From Brachycybe producta (taxonomy: Eukaryota > Arthropoda > Diplopoda > Playtdesmida > Andrognathidae): a stretch of DNA of 64,000 bases. The number at the start of each line of letters is the position of its first letter. Position 1 is the first letter of the stretch. The DNA lies in contig JAUPFP010000005.1 of the NCBI GenBank assembly GCA_036925085.1, positions 1,626,001 to 1,690,000 of the forward strand, given 5' to 3'. Below are positions 1 to 10,485 of this stretch, piece by piece. Under the pieces are notes generated by a model. That model saw only the letters and a program-made list of their open reading frames with translations, did not search any database and had not been told where the DNA came from. The translations under genes and the position numbers were made by a program.

Positions 1-138
1 TCCACAGTTTTTTGGAAAACCTTTCTGGCTTTCCTTACCTTGTGCCTGGTTGTGTTAAGTGATGCATTCCATAATAATGTACTGTAGCTAAAGCTTTTTA
101 TTAAAGCTTCATTAGACAGTTAATAAAAAAAAGCCGTC

Positions 139-1084
139 ATATCATACCTCAGCTGGGAGAGTGGCACAACTCAAAAAAACACTTTTTGGGGAAAATGAGT
201 TTAAGGGCCTAGATACACGTCCGTCTTGTTGTTTTGAGCAGACGACAACGAGACACATGAGTGTTATTATATGGTGTTACTAAAACTGCAAGAAATCGCC
301 TCACAATCGCTCAATTAAAATACAGTAAAGCGCAAAATTTAATAAAAAGTATTGTTCTTCACGTGCTCGATTTATATGATATTTGAAAAGGTGCTTCTAT
401 TTTTAAACAAGGTTCAAAATCGTTCGTTTTTTTAACCCCATGTTAAATTCCATTGGATCAAAAAGTGTCCGACAAACATTTGAAAAACTCTCGTTAAAAA
501 CGATTTAGAATAACAAAATAATTAGTACTTACTTTCATGTATTGGCTTCACGATGTTTCCATTTTATAAATTTTGAAAAGGTCCTTCTATTTTTAATAAC
601 GTTTAAAATCGTGCATTTTTTAACTCCATGTTAAGTCCCGTAGGACCAAAACACCGTCACCCAAACATTTGAAGAACTCACATTAAAAACAACTTAGAAC
701 AATAAAAAAAATAACTAGCACGTGCATTAATCTATTGGCTTTACGATGTTTTCTTTTTATAAGCTTAACACACGAAATTATTTTTCTATTAATTATTATG
801 TGACTTGAAACCTGGAGAAAAAACGTGAAAAAATCAAAAACGATTGCAGCGAATACATTCGGAGACATTTTGAACTAAACGCTGTATTTATGCTCTTAAA
901 ATTAAGAAAATACTCATGGCTTACTTTACTAAGCTCCTCAAGTGCAAAAATCGTTTTAATTATTCACAATATCGGTTTATTTGGCTTTCCTACGATAGAA
1001 AAATTTCAAGTTTAAACTCATTTTTGCCCAAAAAAAAGTTCTTTTTTAGTTGTGCCACTCTTCTAGCCGAGGTGCGATATCATA
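139..1084. mobile_element. Foldback MITE, family C copy 1, with 8-bp target duplication
   Basis: The block 147-1076 has long terminal inverted repeats: the left arm (about 147-204) and right arm (about 1018-1076) are imperfect reverse complements over roughly 55 bases, both containing GTGGCACAACT or its complement. It is flanked by the direct repeat ATATCATA (139-146 and 1077-1084). It is non-coding. It is interrupted by the family A element at 205-895. An uninterrupted relative lies at 2414-2660. The 8-bp duplication suggests hAT-type mobilisation (inference). Confidence 0.75.
205..895 (+). mobile_element. TTAA-flanked MITE, family A copy 1
   Basis: The element lies between two TTAA tetranucleotides (201-204 and 896-899). 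Its ends are imperfect inverted repeats related to GAGCCTAGATACA. Inside are two diverged copies of a roughly 190-bp unit (GAAAAGGT-CTTCTATTTTTAA at about 386 and 574). It is non-coding. TTAA duplication is the hallmark of piggyBac transposition, so this is probably a piggyBac-mobilised non-autonomous element (inference). It sits inside the family C foldback. Confidence 0.75.
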
Positions 1085-1164
1085 AACTTGCAGACTTTTT
1101 GTTGAATACTGAGGCTTTTTTTAAGTTCATACACGAACACATTGTTTCAATAACTCTACAGAAA

Positions 1165-1342
1165 TACAGTCGAACATGGTTATAGCGTTATTTAAGGGAC
1201 CAAGAATTTTGTGACGTTATAACCAAGTGACATAGCTGAGGTACTATTATATGGGAGATTTGATGTTCTAGCTGAGTTGTTTTTACAACGAAATCGGTTT
1301 TTTTTGTTATAACCGATGTCGCTATAACCAAGTTTGGCTGTA
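1165..1342. mobile_element. pogo/Tc1-like MITE with TA duplication
   Basis: A 174-bp element (1167-1340) is flanked by TA on both sides. Its ends are inverted repeats: left CAGTCGAACATGGTTATAGC, right the complement of CAGCCAAACTTGGTTATAGC. This end sequence and the TA target are typical of the pogo/Tigger branch of Tc1/mariner. It is non-coding. Confidence 0.75.
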
Positions 1343-1409
1343 TATAATTGAGCGAAGCCGTTCGTTTTATTGATTTTTTTTTTCATCTTATTCGCTTTTC
1401 GTGTTTTAG

Positions 1410-1528
1410 TGAGACCAACAAATGAAGATTTAGCCCCATATGCATCATATCACCTGAACAACAGACCAGAACTTCAGACATTTCAACAGCAAAGGTCATC
1501 TGCTCCTGCAGGCGATGTTGCAGCCACG
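1410..1528 (+). CDS. Gene 1 exon (first in window)
   Basis: The acceptor is a pyrimidine-rich tract ending TTTTAG (1408-1409) and the donor is ACG|GTAAAA at 1529. The exon enters with two bases completing a codon and leaves in phase 0. It encodes the PYASYHL tyrosine block and a glutamine-rich stretch. Confidence 0.65.
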
Positions 1529-4500
1529 GTAAAAAAAAAGCAAAAAACAATTATTTTTCGTGGGGATAGTTACAGTAATGTAAATTTCAGAGATATTGAA
1601 AGAAAAAGCAATGGTCTTGTAAATTTTAGAATGTTAATTTATTTTAATTGTTTTTAAGAGATTTTCAAAAAGTATAAAGTAGGGATGGGACGTTCGAATC
1701 CTCGAATCCCGCGAATCTTGAAAAAATATTCGAGTTTCGAAAACTCGAATCTGTGCGCTTTTTTCATCTTTCGAATTCTAACCTTAAAAAACTGTTAAAA
1801 ACTTTCGTAAAATTAGTTTTTAACTCCATTAACTTCTAATAGAAGCGTTCACTAACAGAAAACGGCAATTGTTGCTATTTCGGTGGCGACCCGGGTCACC
1901 AATAGCACACCTTGTGGCGACCCCGATTGCCACACTTGTTTTTTCATTATTAATGATTTAATATTTAATATTATTTCCTTAATTTGTATCTTCTTAATGA
2001 ATGATATAGGATTTTTATATGAAGGATTCGAGAGATTCGAGATTCGGGATATTCAAGGGATTCGAGAACCTTTTTGGATCTGGATTCGGGTTTGGGAAAA
2101 TTTAGGATTCGTCCCACCTCTAGTATAAAGCATGCATATCACTAGCACTCAAGGAGTCTCAGAAGTCCCAAAAAGCTTGGAAAAGTACAAGGATTCAAGA
2201 ATTTTTAAAATTCGAAAAAATCGGTCAAAAGCCAAGACTTTGGTTTATTTTAAAAAAACGGCCAGAAGTCGAAAAATATTTATATGTTCGGAGAACTCTA
2301 AAAATGCCTCAGTCTTTGAGAGTTTGCACAAGAGCGCCTTATACCCACGCAGCGGCACTGAGAATCGCCCCGGCCCCTATGACATTGGCACTGCCATTTA
2401 ATATTCACAAATCGCACCTTGGCTGGAAGCGTGACACAATTAAAAAAAACACTTTTTTGGGAAAATAAGTTTAAAGTTAAGAGAAGATCCATGGTTTACG
2501 TTGCTGAGCTTTTCAAGTGCAAAAACCGTTTTAACTATTCACAATATCGGTTTATTTGGCTTCCCAACAATAGATTGAGATAGAAAAAAAAATGCAACTT
2601 TAAACTCATTTCCCCCAAAAAAGGGTTTTTTGAGTTGTGCCACTCTTCTTGCTAAGATGCAAGTGCTGCAAGATGCATTGGCAATATATAATAACAACAA
2701 AGTGGAGTAACCCATCATAAATGACGGAAGCATCTAGTTTAATGTTGTGTGAACATCCGGTTGTCATGGAGTAATTTGCCTTGAACGCTTGCATTTTTTT
2801 TATAAGCACCTTAATATTGTTTGGGTTCTTGGATTGGAAGAGCGCTACATAAAAGTTGACCATGCGAAAAAACCGGTTCATTTAAATTTACATAATTTCC
2901 AACGTGTTTAAACGTTTTTGTCCTTGTTTGTACATCGTTATACAAAGACAGACAAAGCTTAATATATATATAAAAAAATATAAATGCACTCATGAAAATT
3001 TAAACCCATAATTCATTAATGACATCATCAACAGTCTGTTTACGAAGAGCGAGTTCCATTTTCCGAGGGTTATACACCCTCAGAAAAAAGACGAATAATA
3101 AGAGATCTTTGCAAAAATCTCTCTTACTTTTTCTTGAGTGGTCACATACTTTCCCACATACAATGCTTTACATATATCATCACTAGACTGCGGTTTGGGA
3201 CATAGACCACGTGCAATTTTCTTAAACATACATAAACTAATTTCTGATCTATCCCAAGGAAGCCCCGCCAGTATTTCAGTAACACTATTGGTAAACTAAT
3301 ATCTGCCGCAGACAAATCTCGCTGCCCTACACTGGACCATTTCCACTGCATTTCTTATGTAATTTTCTTTTTGTGTTACATGACGTTTGGGCGCCAATAT
3401 TAGTTATCTTCCCTGGTTGCCAGTTTCAGGATGGCTTTGCACTTTATATTCTACGTAATTATGTTTGCGTTTTTAAGGATACTGAAGAAGATGTGTTAGA
3501 AAGAACAAAACAACAGCTGATGCAGCAGCTAGCACGACCAAAGTCGTATACACCAGGTTAGCAAATTTTTTTTTATTGGTTGTAATCAAATTTATCATCC
3601 GATTATTTGTATTTTTTCTTTTGCATAAGGATATGCAAATATTTTAGCCGAGTCGCCATCTAGTACGAAGAAGAAGTTACGTCAAGTTGCGATCCCTACT
3701 GCACCTGTGCTACCTGGATCGCCAAGTAACAGGAAAGGATCACAGGGTTCACAAGGATCGGGCAAGTTTTGTTTTAACCACGTTTGTATTATTATTTTCT
3801 GTTTGTGATTTAAAAAAAAAATACTTCGTTGCATATTTTTACGGAGCCCTGTAAAGGACATGCGAGATTTTTTTTAAAAATCTTGACATGTCGACTTTAT
3901 TATCGACATGTCGACTTTTAATCTCTTTTATTTGGCCATGTTAACAATACCATGTTGTGCGCACCATACTCTAATATTTAAATTATTGCTGCTACAAGAC
4001 GGCGCTTGCAATAATTTAATTATTAGAGTATGATGCGCGCAACTTGGCATACAGTAATTAACATGGCCAAATAAAAGAGATTAAAAGTCGGCATGTCGTA
4101 ATTCTGGAAAACGTCGAAATGCCGAAATTCTGGAAAAAGTCGACATGTCGAGGTAAAAGATTTTTTTGCAAAAGTCCTCTGCATGGCTCCATTATATTCT
4201 TGAAGTAGAAATAATAATTTTGGCAGAATTTCTGGCACCTTTTATAAGATGAGGAATATTCGCATTGATAATGCCAATTGATACCTGCCTGATACAATGC
4301 AGAATTTTGATGCATGGTATTGAAAATATTTTGTATTATTTTTTATCATTGTTGAATTTTTTTTTTTTTTGCATGACGTTTGCTTGTTTTTGGGTAATGA
4401 GCCATATGTCCAATAAGCGCCTCTAGTGGCAGTAGGCGAAAAGGATGGCCCCCTAAGAAGTTAGCACACGAAACATTAACATAGAACTCTAAGGAAAAAT

Positions 4501-7500
4501 CACTGCTCCAGTAAGTTTTTTTTTGTGCTGTTTTCTTGCAAATGACTCCCCCAATTTTTGTGAATTTTTGCGAAAATAAAGACAAAAGTACGTAGTTTCA
4601 CATCATGGCATCATGTCTTTGCAACGATTGACACTTGATTATAATTTTGCTTGTAATGTTTCTTGTGAATGTTTATGAAATGAAATAGCATGGTAGTCGC
4701 GTACTGGCCCGGATGGCATGTTGGAAAATGCCGCTTGTGCATTTCACATTTGGCAAATTGGTGTGTGATTTTGGTGTACATCTTTTATATTGTATTGCAG
4801 CTTGTTTGAGGATATACTGTGTATTTTTACAACTATAAAATATACACGTTTGCAATTTTAGGTTATTATACATCATAAGAAAGGGATAGACATTTGCCCT
4901 AAACGGACATTTGCCCTAAACGGACATTTGCCCTAAAACCATTTGCCTTAAAACCATTTGCCCTAAAGGGACATTTGCCCTAAACGGACATTTGCCCTAA
5001 AACCATTTGCCCTAAAACCATTTGGCCTAAAAGGACGTTTGCCTTAAAACCATTTGTCCTAAAAGGACATTTGCCCTAAAAGGTTTTGTTTATTCCAAGT
5101 ATATGACTAAAAATGGGGATATAGACATTTCTCTAAAGACACTTCCCCTAAAGCCATTTGCCCTAAAGGGACATTTGCCCTAAAACCATTTTTCTTCTTC
5201 TTTCTTTTCATACGGTTTAGTGTCTTTCGGTGGAGTATGTTAAATAGGTTCTGCGAGGCCGCAGGTGCACAAAAAACGTCAAATGATGTAAATTTACACT
5301 ACTGATTAGGACACATGTCCTTTTATGGCAAGTGGTTTTAGGGCAATTATCCTTTTAGGGCAAATATCCATAGGGCAAATGTCCCTTTAACACAAATGAC
5401 CCTCTATGGCAAATGTTTTAGGGCAAATGTCCCTTTAGGGCAAACATCCCTTTAGGGTAAACGTCCGGTTAGGGCAAATGTCCCTTTAGGGCAAATGTCC
5501 GTTTCGGGGAAATGTCCCTTTAGGCAAATATCCTTTTAGGGCAAATGTCCCTTTCGGGCAAATGTTCCTTTCGAGCAAATGTCCCTTTCGGGCAAATGTC
5601 CCTTTCGGACAATTGTCTCTGAGAAATGGCTTTAGGGCAAGTGTCTTTAGGGCAAATATCACACACCCATAAAAAATATATATTTACAAAATTTGAAATA
5701 TTAAAATACAAAATTTTTTGAAACAAACTTTAATAGATATTTTATTGGGGGGGGGGGGGGGGGTGGAATGTTATTTTTCATAAAACAGCTAATTAAGCAG
5801 TGTCGATGCAAAAATACTGAACGTGGGTATACAGTAAATACAAATCTTTTCCAGACAAAACATTAGCGTATTATTTTTTTTTTATGTGACATTTGATTTT
5901 TAATAGGTTCTTCATATCAGATGGATATTTCACCGTGCAATGTGAAAGGTCAGATTAGTAGGTCAAGTACACCAACTTCTGCCTTGTCAACACCACTTTT
6001 AAAACATAAGCCACACTTAATAATTACTAATGATATGAGGTATGCTTTTCGTTTTAATATATGCTCGTATAATACCTACTTTTTAAGCCTGTTTTTTTTT
6101 AAAAATGTTTTTGTTTCTAATTGTATGAAAATAGTCTTCCCGTTCCACCACCGCTCCCACCACCACCTAAAGAATTATCAAACAGCATTCCAGAACTTCC
6201 AAATCCTGACGATTTACTGCCCGTACCATACACGTTTCCCATGGATGGTAAGCACTGAACTCTTGTTGTTGTTTTTTCTTCTTATTGATGATATTGAATT
6301 CACCGTAATTATATATTGTAATATTGTAATTCAATTTTAATTAAAAACGAGATGAGACAAGCTATACTGCTACAAAAACGTGATTCCTACTGTTACGCTA
6401 AGGTCTCATATGCGTAAAAACGACCGTCATTATTAAACTTGCATGACGAAAAACCTTAAGAGGCTACATCACATAATTACTTCGAAAAATCTACACAAAC
6501 AGCACTAGCATCGTTTTTCTATTGAGCCCATAGACCCAGTGTTAAAGAAAAAATGTTAGTTTTTAAAATACACAGTCGCGGCAATGTGTTTATTTTTTAT
6601 ATTTAAAGTTGTAAAATGTTAAGTTTTCAAAGTGCAATGTGCACCTTAAATATATGCTGATCGAGAGATAGAATGACAAACAATTGGTAAGTTCGGTTAT
6701 AATTTTAAAAACTATTTCAAAATCGCGAGTTTTGAACTCTTTATGTTAAAATGAGTATGCCCAACAAAACACCCATTAAAAATGCTTGTAAAAATTCGTA
6801 AAAATAATTTGAAAAAACCAGGAAAAAAATCAGCACATGCGAAAATGTGTTGGCTTCACTGTGGTTTAATTGTGTTTTTTAAAATTATTTTTAGGTATTT
6901 TTACGAGCATTTTATTGTATGTTTTTTTTCGTATTTGGGCGTGTACACAATGGAGTTTAACATAAGAGCTCTTGTTACGGGCCTCAGGTTTATTCTCTTA
7001 GGGTCGTTCTCCTTTGTATTCTGTTGAACGCATTTGGTGGAAAAGAATGTTATAGACAGTCGAGATTATCGGTTTACTTGCTTTATTGCACACAATCATT
7101 TAAATGCAATATAACAGAGAAGAGTTACAACTGTGGCGTTGCTTAGCCACCGGACCATCAAATGAGTAGTTTACTTTATAGTTTCGATATCTGAGAATGG
7201 ACCACGAGTTGATCAAGACCTTTATACCTTGGGCCTGTGTACACCTACTCAGGTGCATCTATACCTAAGGGACCGTGCCTAGATGTGTACCCATCTGCCG
7301 ATACAGGAACCAGGATGTGACTTGAAGCTTTGGGGTCTAAAGGAGTGATAGAAGGGGCGGAAATGCGGCACTTGGGTGCAAGGGACCCCAAGGCTAGGCT
7401 AATGACAATAAGATGAAATACAGCGTGTTACATAACCGCACTTGCCAATTTTTTGTCATACTATCACTCGATCAGCATATATTTAAGGTGCATATTGCAC

Positions 7501-8455
7501 TTTGAAAACTTAATATTTGGACAACTTTAAATATGAAAAATGAACATATTACAGTGACTGTGTATTTTAAAAGTTAGCATTTTTCTTTAACATTGGGTTT
7601 ATGGGCTCAATAGAAAAACGATGCTAGCGCTCTTAAAGAGACATATGGAGCAGTCGCCGAAATTTCCCATAACAATATTATATTACTATCTAGTTTATCC
7701 AAAACATATGACTATTGATTTTCTGTATGCTCGTATATATGGAAAAAATAATGCTTGAAACTGAAAACTTAGAAACAAGCATAAATATCCCATTTCAATA
7801 AATAATTTGATGATCTAGTTTGGCAATTTGGCCAACAGGTGCAGGGCGATCATCAATTTTAATTCTGGCTTCAAGTCTGGTACCTATTTCTAAGTCCTAG
7901 TTATCGTCGTAGTTTATCATTAAGGGTAACAGCAAACGACAGACAATCGGTGACAGACAGTTTAGTCAGTCAGATTGAACAGTATTGCTTCTTGTAAGGC
8001 AACGCACACAGCTGAGGAAATAGACGGATCAACAAAAAAAAAAAATGGGACATGTTCCATTTTTCGCACCGACCGGATTGTCGGCGGTTGAATGGAGATA
8101 TTCTACTCATTGTGGACGCGCACACGAACTACTAATTAGTCCTGGCGGTGTGTGCGCGTTATGGCAGGCAATCCACACTCAAGCACAACCACCGACAAAC
8201 TGATGGTTGTGTACGCTTGCGTTCTGTCGGCCTCAGACATCTGACAGACTGTTGCTCGTGAGCGCTGACCTTACTACAATCTAGTACTTCACCGACTGTT
8301 TGTCGTCTGTGCTTTCACTAAATCTGGAACAGTCTAACTTTTTTTGTCATTAAATAAGAGCTTGTAGGTGTTATTATATAATTTTAATTGGTTTTTTTTT
8401 TTGCAGTGTCACCTGTTTACAGCAATGTGGTCGATTCAAAAGATTTCTCAGCGAG
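1410..8455 (+). CDS. Spliced gene 1: proline-rich cytoplasmic tail, possibly Dscam-like receptor (3' part of gene)
   Basis: Six exons on the + strand join with matching phases: 1410-1528, 3478-3556, 3630-3761, 5907-6039, 6135-6247, 8407-8455. They encode about 208 residues with no Ig, FN3 or membrane segment, so the N-terminal part lies left of the window. The tail has a PYASYHL tyrosine block followed by LQTFQQQ, serine-rich stretches, a proline run of the LPPPP type that could bind EVH1/SH3 domains, and further tyrosines (YAN, YSN, PYTFP). The order 'ED..PYA[ST][FY]HL...QTF' recalls the membrane-proximal cytoplasmic block of invertebrate Dscam proteins; this identification is from memory and weak. 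A Robo-type guidance receptor is an alternative. The third intron uses a GC donor. The large introns carry many transposons. The likely last exon is uncertain (candidate at 11718). Confidence 0.6.
1672..2130. mobile_element. hAT-like MITE, family F copy 1
   Basis: Element 1680-2122 has inverted ends TAGGGATGGGACGTTCGAAT and the complement of TAGAGGTGGGACGAATCC. It is flanked by a perfect 8-bp duplication, GTATAAAG (1672-1679 and 2123-2130). It is full of TTCGAATC-type subrepeats and is non-coding. TA(G)GGATGGG ends and 8-bp target sites are hAT traits. Confidence 0.8.
2131..2413. other. Unassigned non-coding stretch
   Basis: I see no exon, tandem repeat or recognisable element. Short open frames are interrupted and lack splice signals compatible with gene 1. 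Confidence 0.4.
2414..2660. mobile_element. Foldback MITE, family C copy 2 (uninterrupted)
   Basis: A 247-bp palindromic element whose left end (GCACCTTGGCTGGAAGCG) and right end are reverse complements. It includes the arms AAAACACTTTTTTGGGAAAA and CCCCCAAAAAAGGGTTTTTT. It shows the sequence at which the 5' copy was split by family A: AGTTTAAAGTTAAG here against AGTTTAA-element-TTAAAATTAAG there. Confidence 0.65.
2701..2992 (+). repeat. Interspersed repeat, family G copy 1
   Basis: Starts near GGAGTAACCCATCATAAATGACGG and runs to GACAGACAAAGCTTAATATA followed by a short TA run. The same sequence recurs at 16853-16995 and 42510-42625 (minus) and 44874-45082 (plus). The TA-rich 3' end and hairpin at the 5' end suggest a Helentron-like or SINE-like non-autonomous element. 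The class is not established. Confidence 0.5.
3478..3556 (+). CDS. Gene 1 exon
   Basis: The acceptor ends TTTTAAG (3476-3477) and the donor is CCAG|GTTAGC at 3557. It enters in phase 0 and leaves in phase 1. The 26 codons are charged and glutamine-rich (EEDVLERTKQQLMQQL), probably helical. Confidence 0.65.
3630..3761 (+). CDS. Gene 1 exon ending at a GC splice donor
   Basis: The acceptor ends GCATAAG (3628-3629), only 73 bp after the preceding exon. The exon encodes YANIL, a basic patch (TKKKLRQ) and a Ser/Gly/Gln-rich end. The frame is kept only if the intron starts at GCAAGT (3762-3767), the standard GC-AG donor form. The nearest GT donor would put a stop in the next exon. Confidence 0.6.
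3843..4190. mobile_element. Foldback MITE, family D (palindromic)
   Basis: The two halves are reverse complements over long blocks: the left half contains GTCGACTTTTAATCTCTTTT and GGCCATGTTAAC, the right half their complements at about 4053-4090. The ends match GGAGCC(C/A)TG. GTCGACATGTCGA-like motifs are repeated in both arms. It sits in the intron 3' of the GC-donor exon. No clear target duplication was seen. Confidence 0.65.
4889..5667. repeat. Foldback built from inverted tandem arrays (ACATTTGCCCTAAA)
   Basis: From 4889 to about 5190, a 17-18 bp unit around GGACATTTGCCCTAAA repeats in one orientation. From about 5319 to 5662 the same unit repeats in reverse complement (TTTAGGGCAAATGTCC), about 19 more copies. 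The spacer of about 130 bp between them is unrelated. The block around 5115-5160 matches the complement of the outer right end, so the element may have expanded its terminal repeats. It is non-coding; open frames inside it are repeat artefacts. Confidence 0.75.
5746..5764 (+). repeat. Poly-G run
   Basis: A run of about 17-18 G follows TATTTTATT. Similar G runs occur near 10318, 34213 and 34600. Confidence 0.8.
5907..6039 (+). CDS. Gene 1 exon
   Basis: The acceptor ends TTTTAATAG (5905-5906) and the donor is ATGAG|GTATGC at 6040. It enters in phase 1 and leaves in phase 2. It encodes a Ser/Thr-rich stretch with SSTPTSALSTPLL, a plausible phosphorylation region. Confidence 0.6.
6135..6247 (+). 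CDS. Gene 1 exon with polyproline motif
   Basis: The acceptor ends GAAAATAG (6133-6134) and the donor is GATG|GTAAGC at 6248. The preceding intron is only 95 bp. The exon encodes LPVPPPLPPPPKEL, a possible Ena/VASP or SH3 binding site, and then an acidic-proline segment with PYTFP. Confidence 0.65.
6460..7640. mobile_element. TTAA-flanked MITE, family B copy 1, interrupted and 3'-truncated
   Basis: Starts after TTAA (6456-6459) with the family B end GAGGCTACATCACA. Internal landmarks are GCTAGCATCG, GAGCCCATAGACCC and GTGCACCTTAAATATATGCT, all repeated inverted on the right side up to about 7634. Sequence from about 6965 to 7431 is foreign (LTR-like). The right terminal repeat is missing. 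Confidence 0.65.
6965..7431 (-). mobile_element. Solo-LTR-like remnant related to the 20067-27890 element
   Basis: Shares GAGCTCTTGTTACGGG at its left, a block around GTTAC-ACTGTGGCGT, CTGTGTACACCT, and a GTGTTACA right end with the LTRs at 20067 and 27332. The boundary with family B is not a clean duplication, so it may be a rearranged remnant. Confidence 0.55.
7641..7920. other. Intron sequence, nothing recognised
   Basis: AT-rich, without an exon-like open frame or visible repeat structure. Confidence 0.4.
7921..8320. mobile_element. MITE, family K (GC-richer, inverted ends)
   Basis: A 400-bp block more GC-rich than its flanks. The left end TAAGGGTAACAGCAAACGAC and the right end (complement TAGTGAAAGCACAGACGAC) are imperfect inverted repeats that continue through CAGTCGGTGA. 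It is non-coding. It lies just upstream of the gene 1 exon at 8407. Confidence 0.5.
8407..8455 (+). CDS. Gene 1 short exon
   Basis: A strong polypyrimidine tract ends TTGCAG (8405-8406) and the donor is GCGAG|GTATGA at 8456. It carries 49 bases, enters in phase 1 and leaves in phase 2. It encodes SPVYSNVVDSKDFSA, with a YSN tyrosine motif. Confidence 0.55.
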
Positions 8456-8938
8456 GTATGATTTTATAAATAATATTTTTATTTACCTTAGTTTCATCGT
8501 CACTCACCGAGATCACTTTTCATCTGTTCTTCTTACACTACGGTTTGTAAAGATTTAGTGCATGGACAATTCTGAACAATGTAATGTAAACATGTTTTCT
8601 TTCTGTGTGAGGGGGGAAAAGCTAGAATTGGCGTTATAGTTTTTTTTTTTACCAAATTCGAGTTGAAAAATAAATTTAAATTTTCAACTATCTTAAGAGG
8701 CTACATCACAAAAATGACTTCGAAAAAAATATCTGCAAAGAGCACTAGCATCGTTTTTCTATTGCGCCCATAGACCCAATGTTAAAGAAAAAATGTTAAT
8801 TTTTAAAATACACAGTCGCGGCAATATGTTTATTTTTTATATATAAAGTTGTCCAATATTAAGTTTTCAAAGTGCAATGTGCACCTTAAATATATGCTGA
8901 TCAAGTGATAGAATGACAAAAAATTGGTAAGTGCGGTT

Positions 8939-9626
8939 TGTGAGCTTTTGATGACGACCTTATAATTTTTACCAACTTATGATGTTTTCCATAGCTTGTT
9001 TCTTCTCCTGATCGCGCGGTGACCGCACGGAGGAGATTCGAGCTATAGAAGTAGTTGGATGGTGATCGATTGTGATCATCCTACTGCGCGGGGGTGTAAT
9101 CGGTGCAGAAGGATGGTGACCATTGCTTCTGGCCACCATTGATGTACAATATCTTCCTTTGTTACCAGAAGATGTTGTAGCTCCTCCAGGATCTGTATGT
9201 CTCCTTGCCTTGTGGTGTCTCTGGCTTGTCTAGAGAAGGATTAGTTTCCAGACAAATAGACAATGCAGTTTCTCATTATAAATACTTTATTCATTCTTGT
9301 ACAAAAACTCAGATTACAAGAGTGAACGTTTGATATTAAAGCTGTGTCCACGAGCCCATTATGTGATACGGATAAAGATCTACGTAGTACAAAAGACAGG
9401 GCAAAAGGTGAGCTGAGAACAAAGAGGAACATGGTCCTTTTATACCTTGGACCTGTGTATACCTACGAGGTGTAACCAGGTCCAAGTGACCATGATCCTA
9501 AGAGTATCAATCCGCCACTTCGATATGAGTGAGAAGTATGAGTCAGAGAGTGAGGGAGGGACAAGCAGGAGTTGTTTACTCCCCAGGCTATGGTTTTGGC
9601 TGGAACGTGAGTTACTGGGTGTTACA
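8939..9626 (-). mobile_element. Solo LTR with GGTT duplication
   Basis: A 688-bp block begins TGTGAGC and ends GTGTTACA. It is flanked by GGTT (8935-8938 and 9627-9630). Removing it restores the family B sequence GTGCGGTTATATTTT. It shares CTTTTATA-CTTGGACCTG and the end GGTGTTACA with the other LTRs here, read on the minus strand. Confidence 0.8.
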
Positions 9627-10100
9627 GGTTATATTTTGAAAAACTATTTCAAAATCGCAAATTTCTAACTCTTATGTTAAACTCCATTGACTACGCCCAA
9701 ATAAGAAAAAACATCCATTAAAATGCTTGTAAAAATACGTAAAAATAATTTTAAAAAAAAATCTGGACGTGCGCCAATGTCTTGGCTTCACTGTGGTTTA
9801 ATTACGGTTTATTAAAATTATTTTAGGTATTTTATGAGCGTTTTAAAGGATGTTGTTTTCGCTTATGAGCGCGTACTCAATGGAGTTTTTAACGTAAGAG
9901 TTAGAAATTCGAGATTTTGAAATAAGTTTTTAAAAATATAACCGTACTTACCAATTTTTTTGTCATTCTATCACTCGATCGGCATATATTTAAGGTGCAC
10001 ATTGCACTTTGAGAACTTAATATTGGACAACTTTAAATATGAAAAATAAATATATTGTCACGACAGTGTTTTTTTTTAGATTAACAATTTTTTTCTTTAA

Positions 10101-10485
10101 AGAGACCATTACCTCCAGAAATAAATTTTCAAAATATTGTTAAGACGTACATAAACGATTGTCAAAACGATTTTTAAATTTTAAAATAAGTCAATAAAAC
10201 CATAAAAAAAACTTAAAATCCATAGTACTCATAGTACTATGGATTTAATATTTGAATTACTGATGAAAGTGATGTGAGGCGACAACACATCAGAATTCGA
10301 GTATAGGAGTATACTTTGGGGGGGGGGGGGGGGGGGTTTGTTGCCAATGTCTGTTGTTTGGTAGCGCATTTACATGAAGTCAACTGATTTTTAATTTTTT
10401 TAAATTATATTAATGACTTATTTTAAATTTAAAAAATTGTTTTGGTAATCGTTGAATAATTCTTGATAATATATCATTGGCCTCA
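10101..10485. mobile_element. Palindromic MITE with internal poly-G
   Basis: The arms (about 10101-10200 and 10395-10485) are reverse complements: GACGTACATAAACGATTGTC and TTAAAATAAGTCAATAAA match the complement of the right arm. The centre has AGTACTATGGATTT hairpins and an 18-G run at about 10318-10336. It sits inside family B copy 2. Confidence 0.55.

Noticed and set aside
1883..2401. Two + strand frames of 81 and 89 codons
   Set aside because: The first lies inside a hAT-like MITE with terminal repeats; the second has no splice context or homology.
4889..5667. CRISPR-like short repeats
   Set aside because: Units are contiguous without unique spacers, inverted in two blocks, and the context is an animal intron.
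5520..5726. 68-codon minus-strand frame with repeated ICPKG
   Set aside because: It is a read-through of the TTTGCCC tandem units.
9177..9240. Possible gene 1 exon after CTCCTCCAG
   Set aside because: It lies inside a solo LTR with clear 4-bp duplications.
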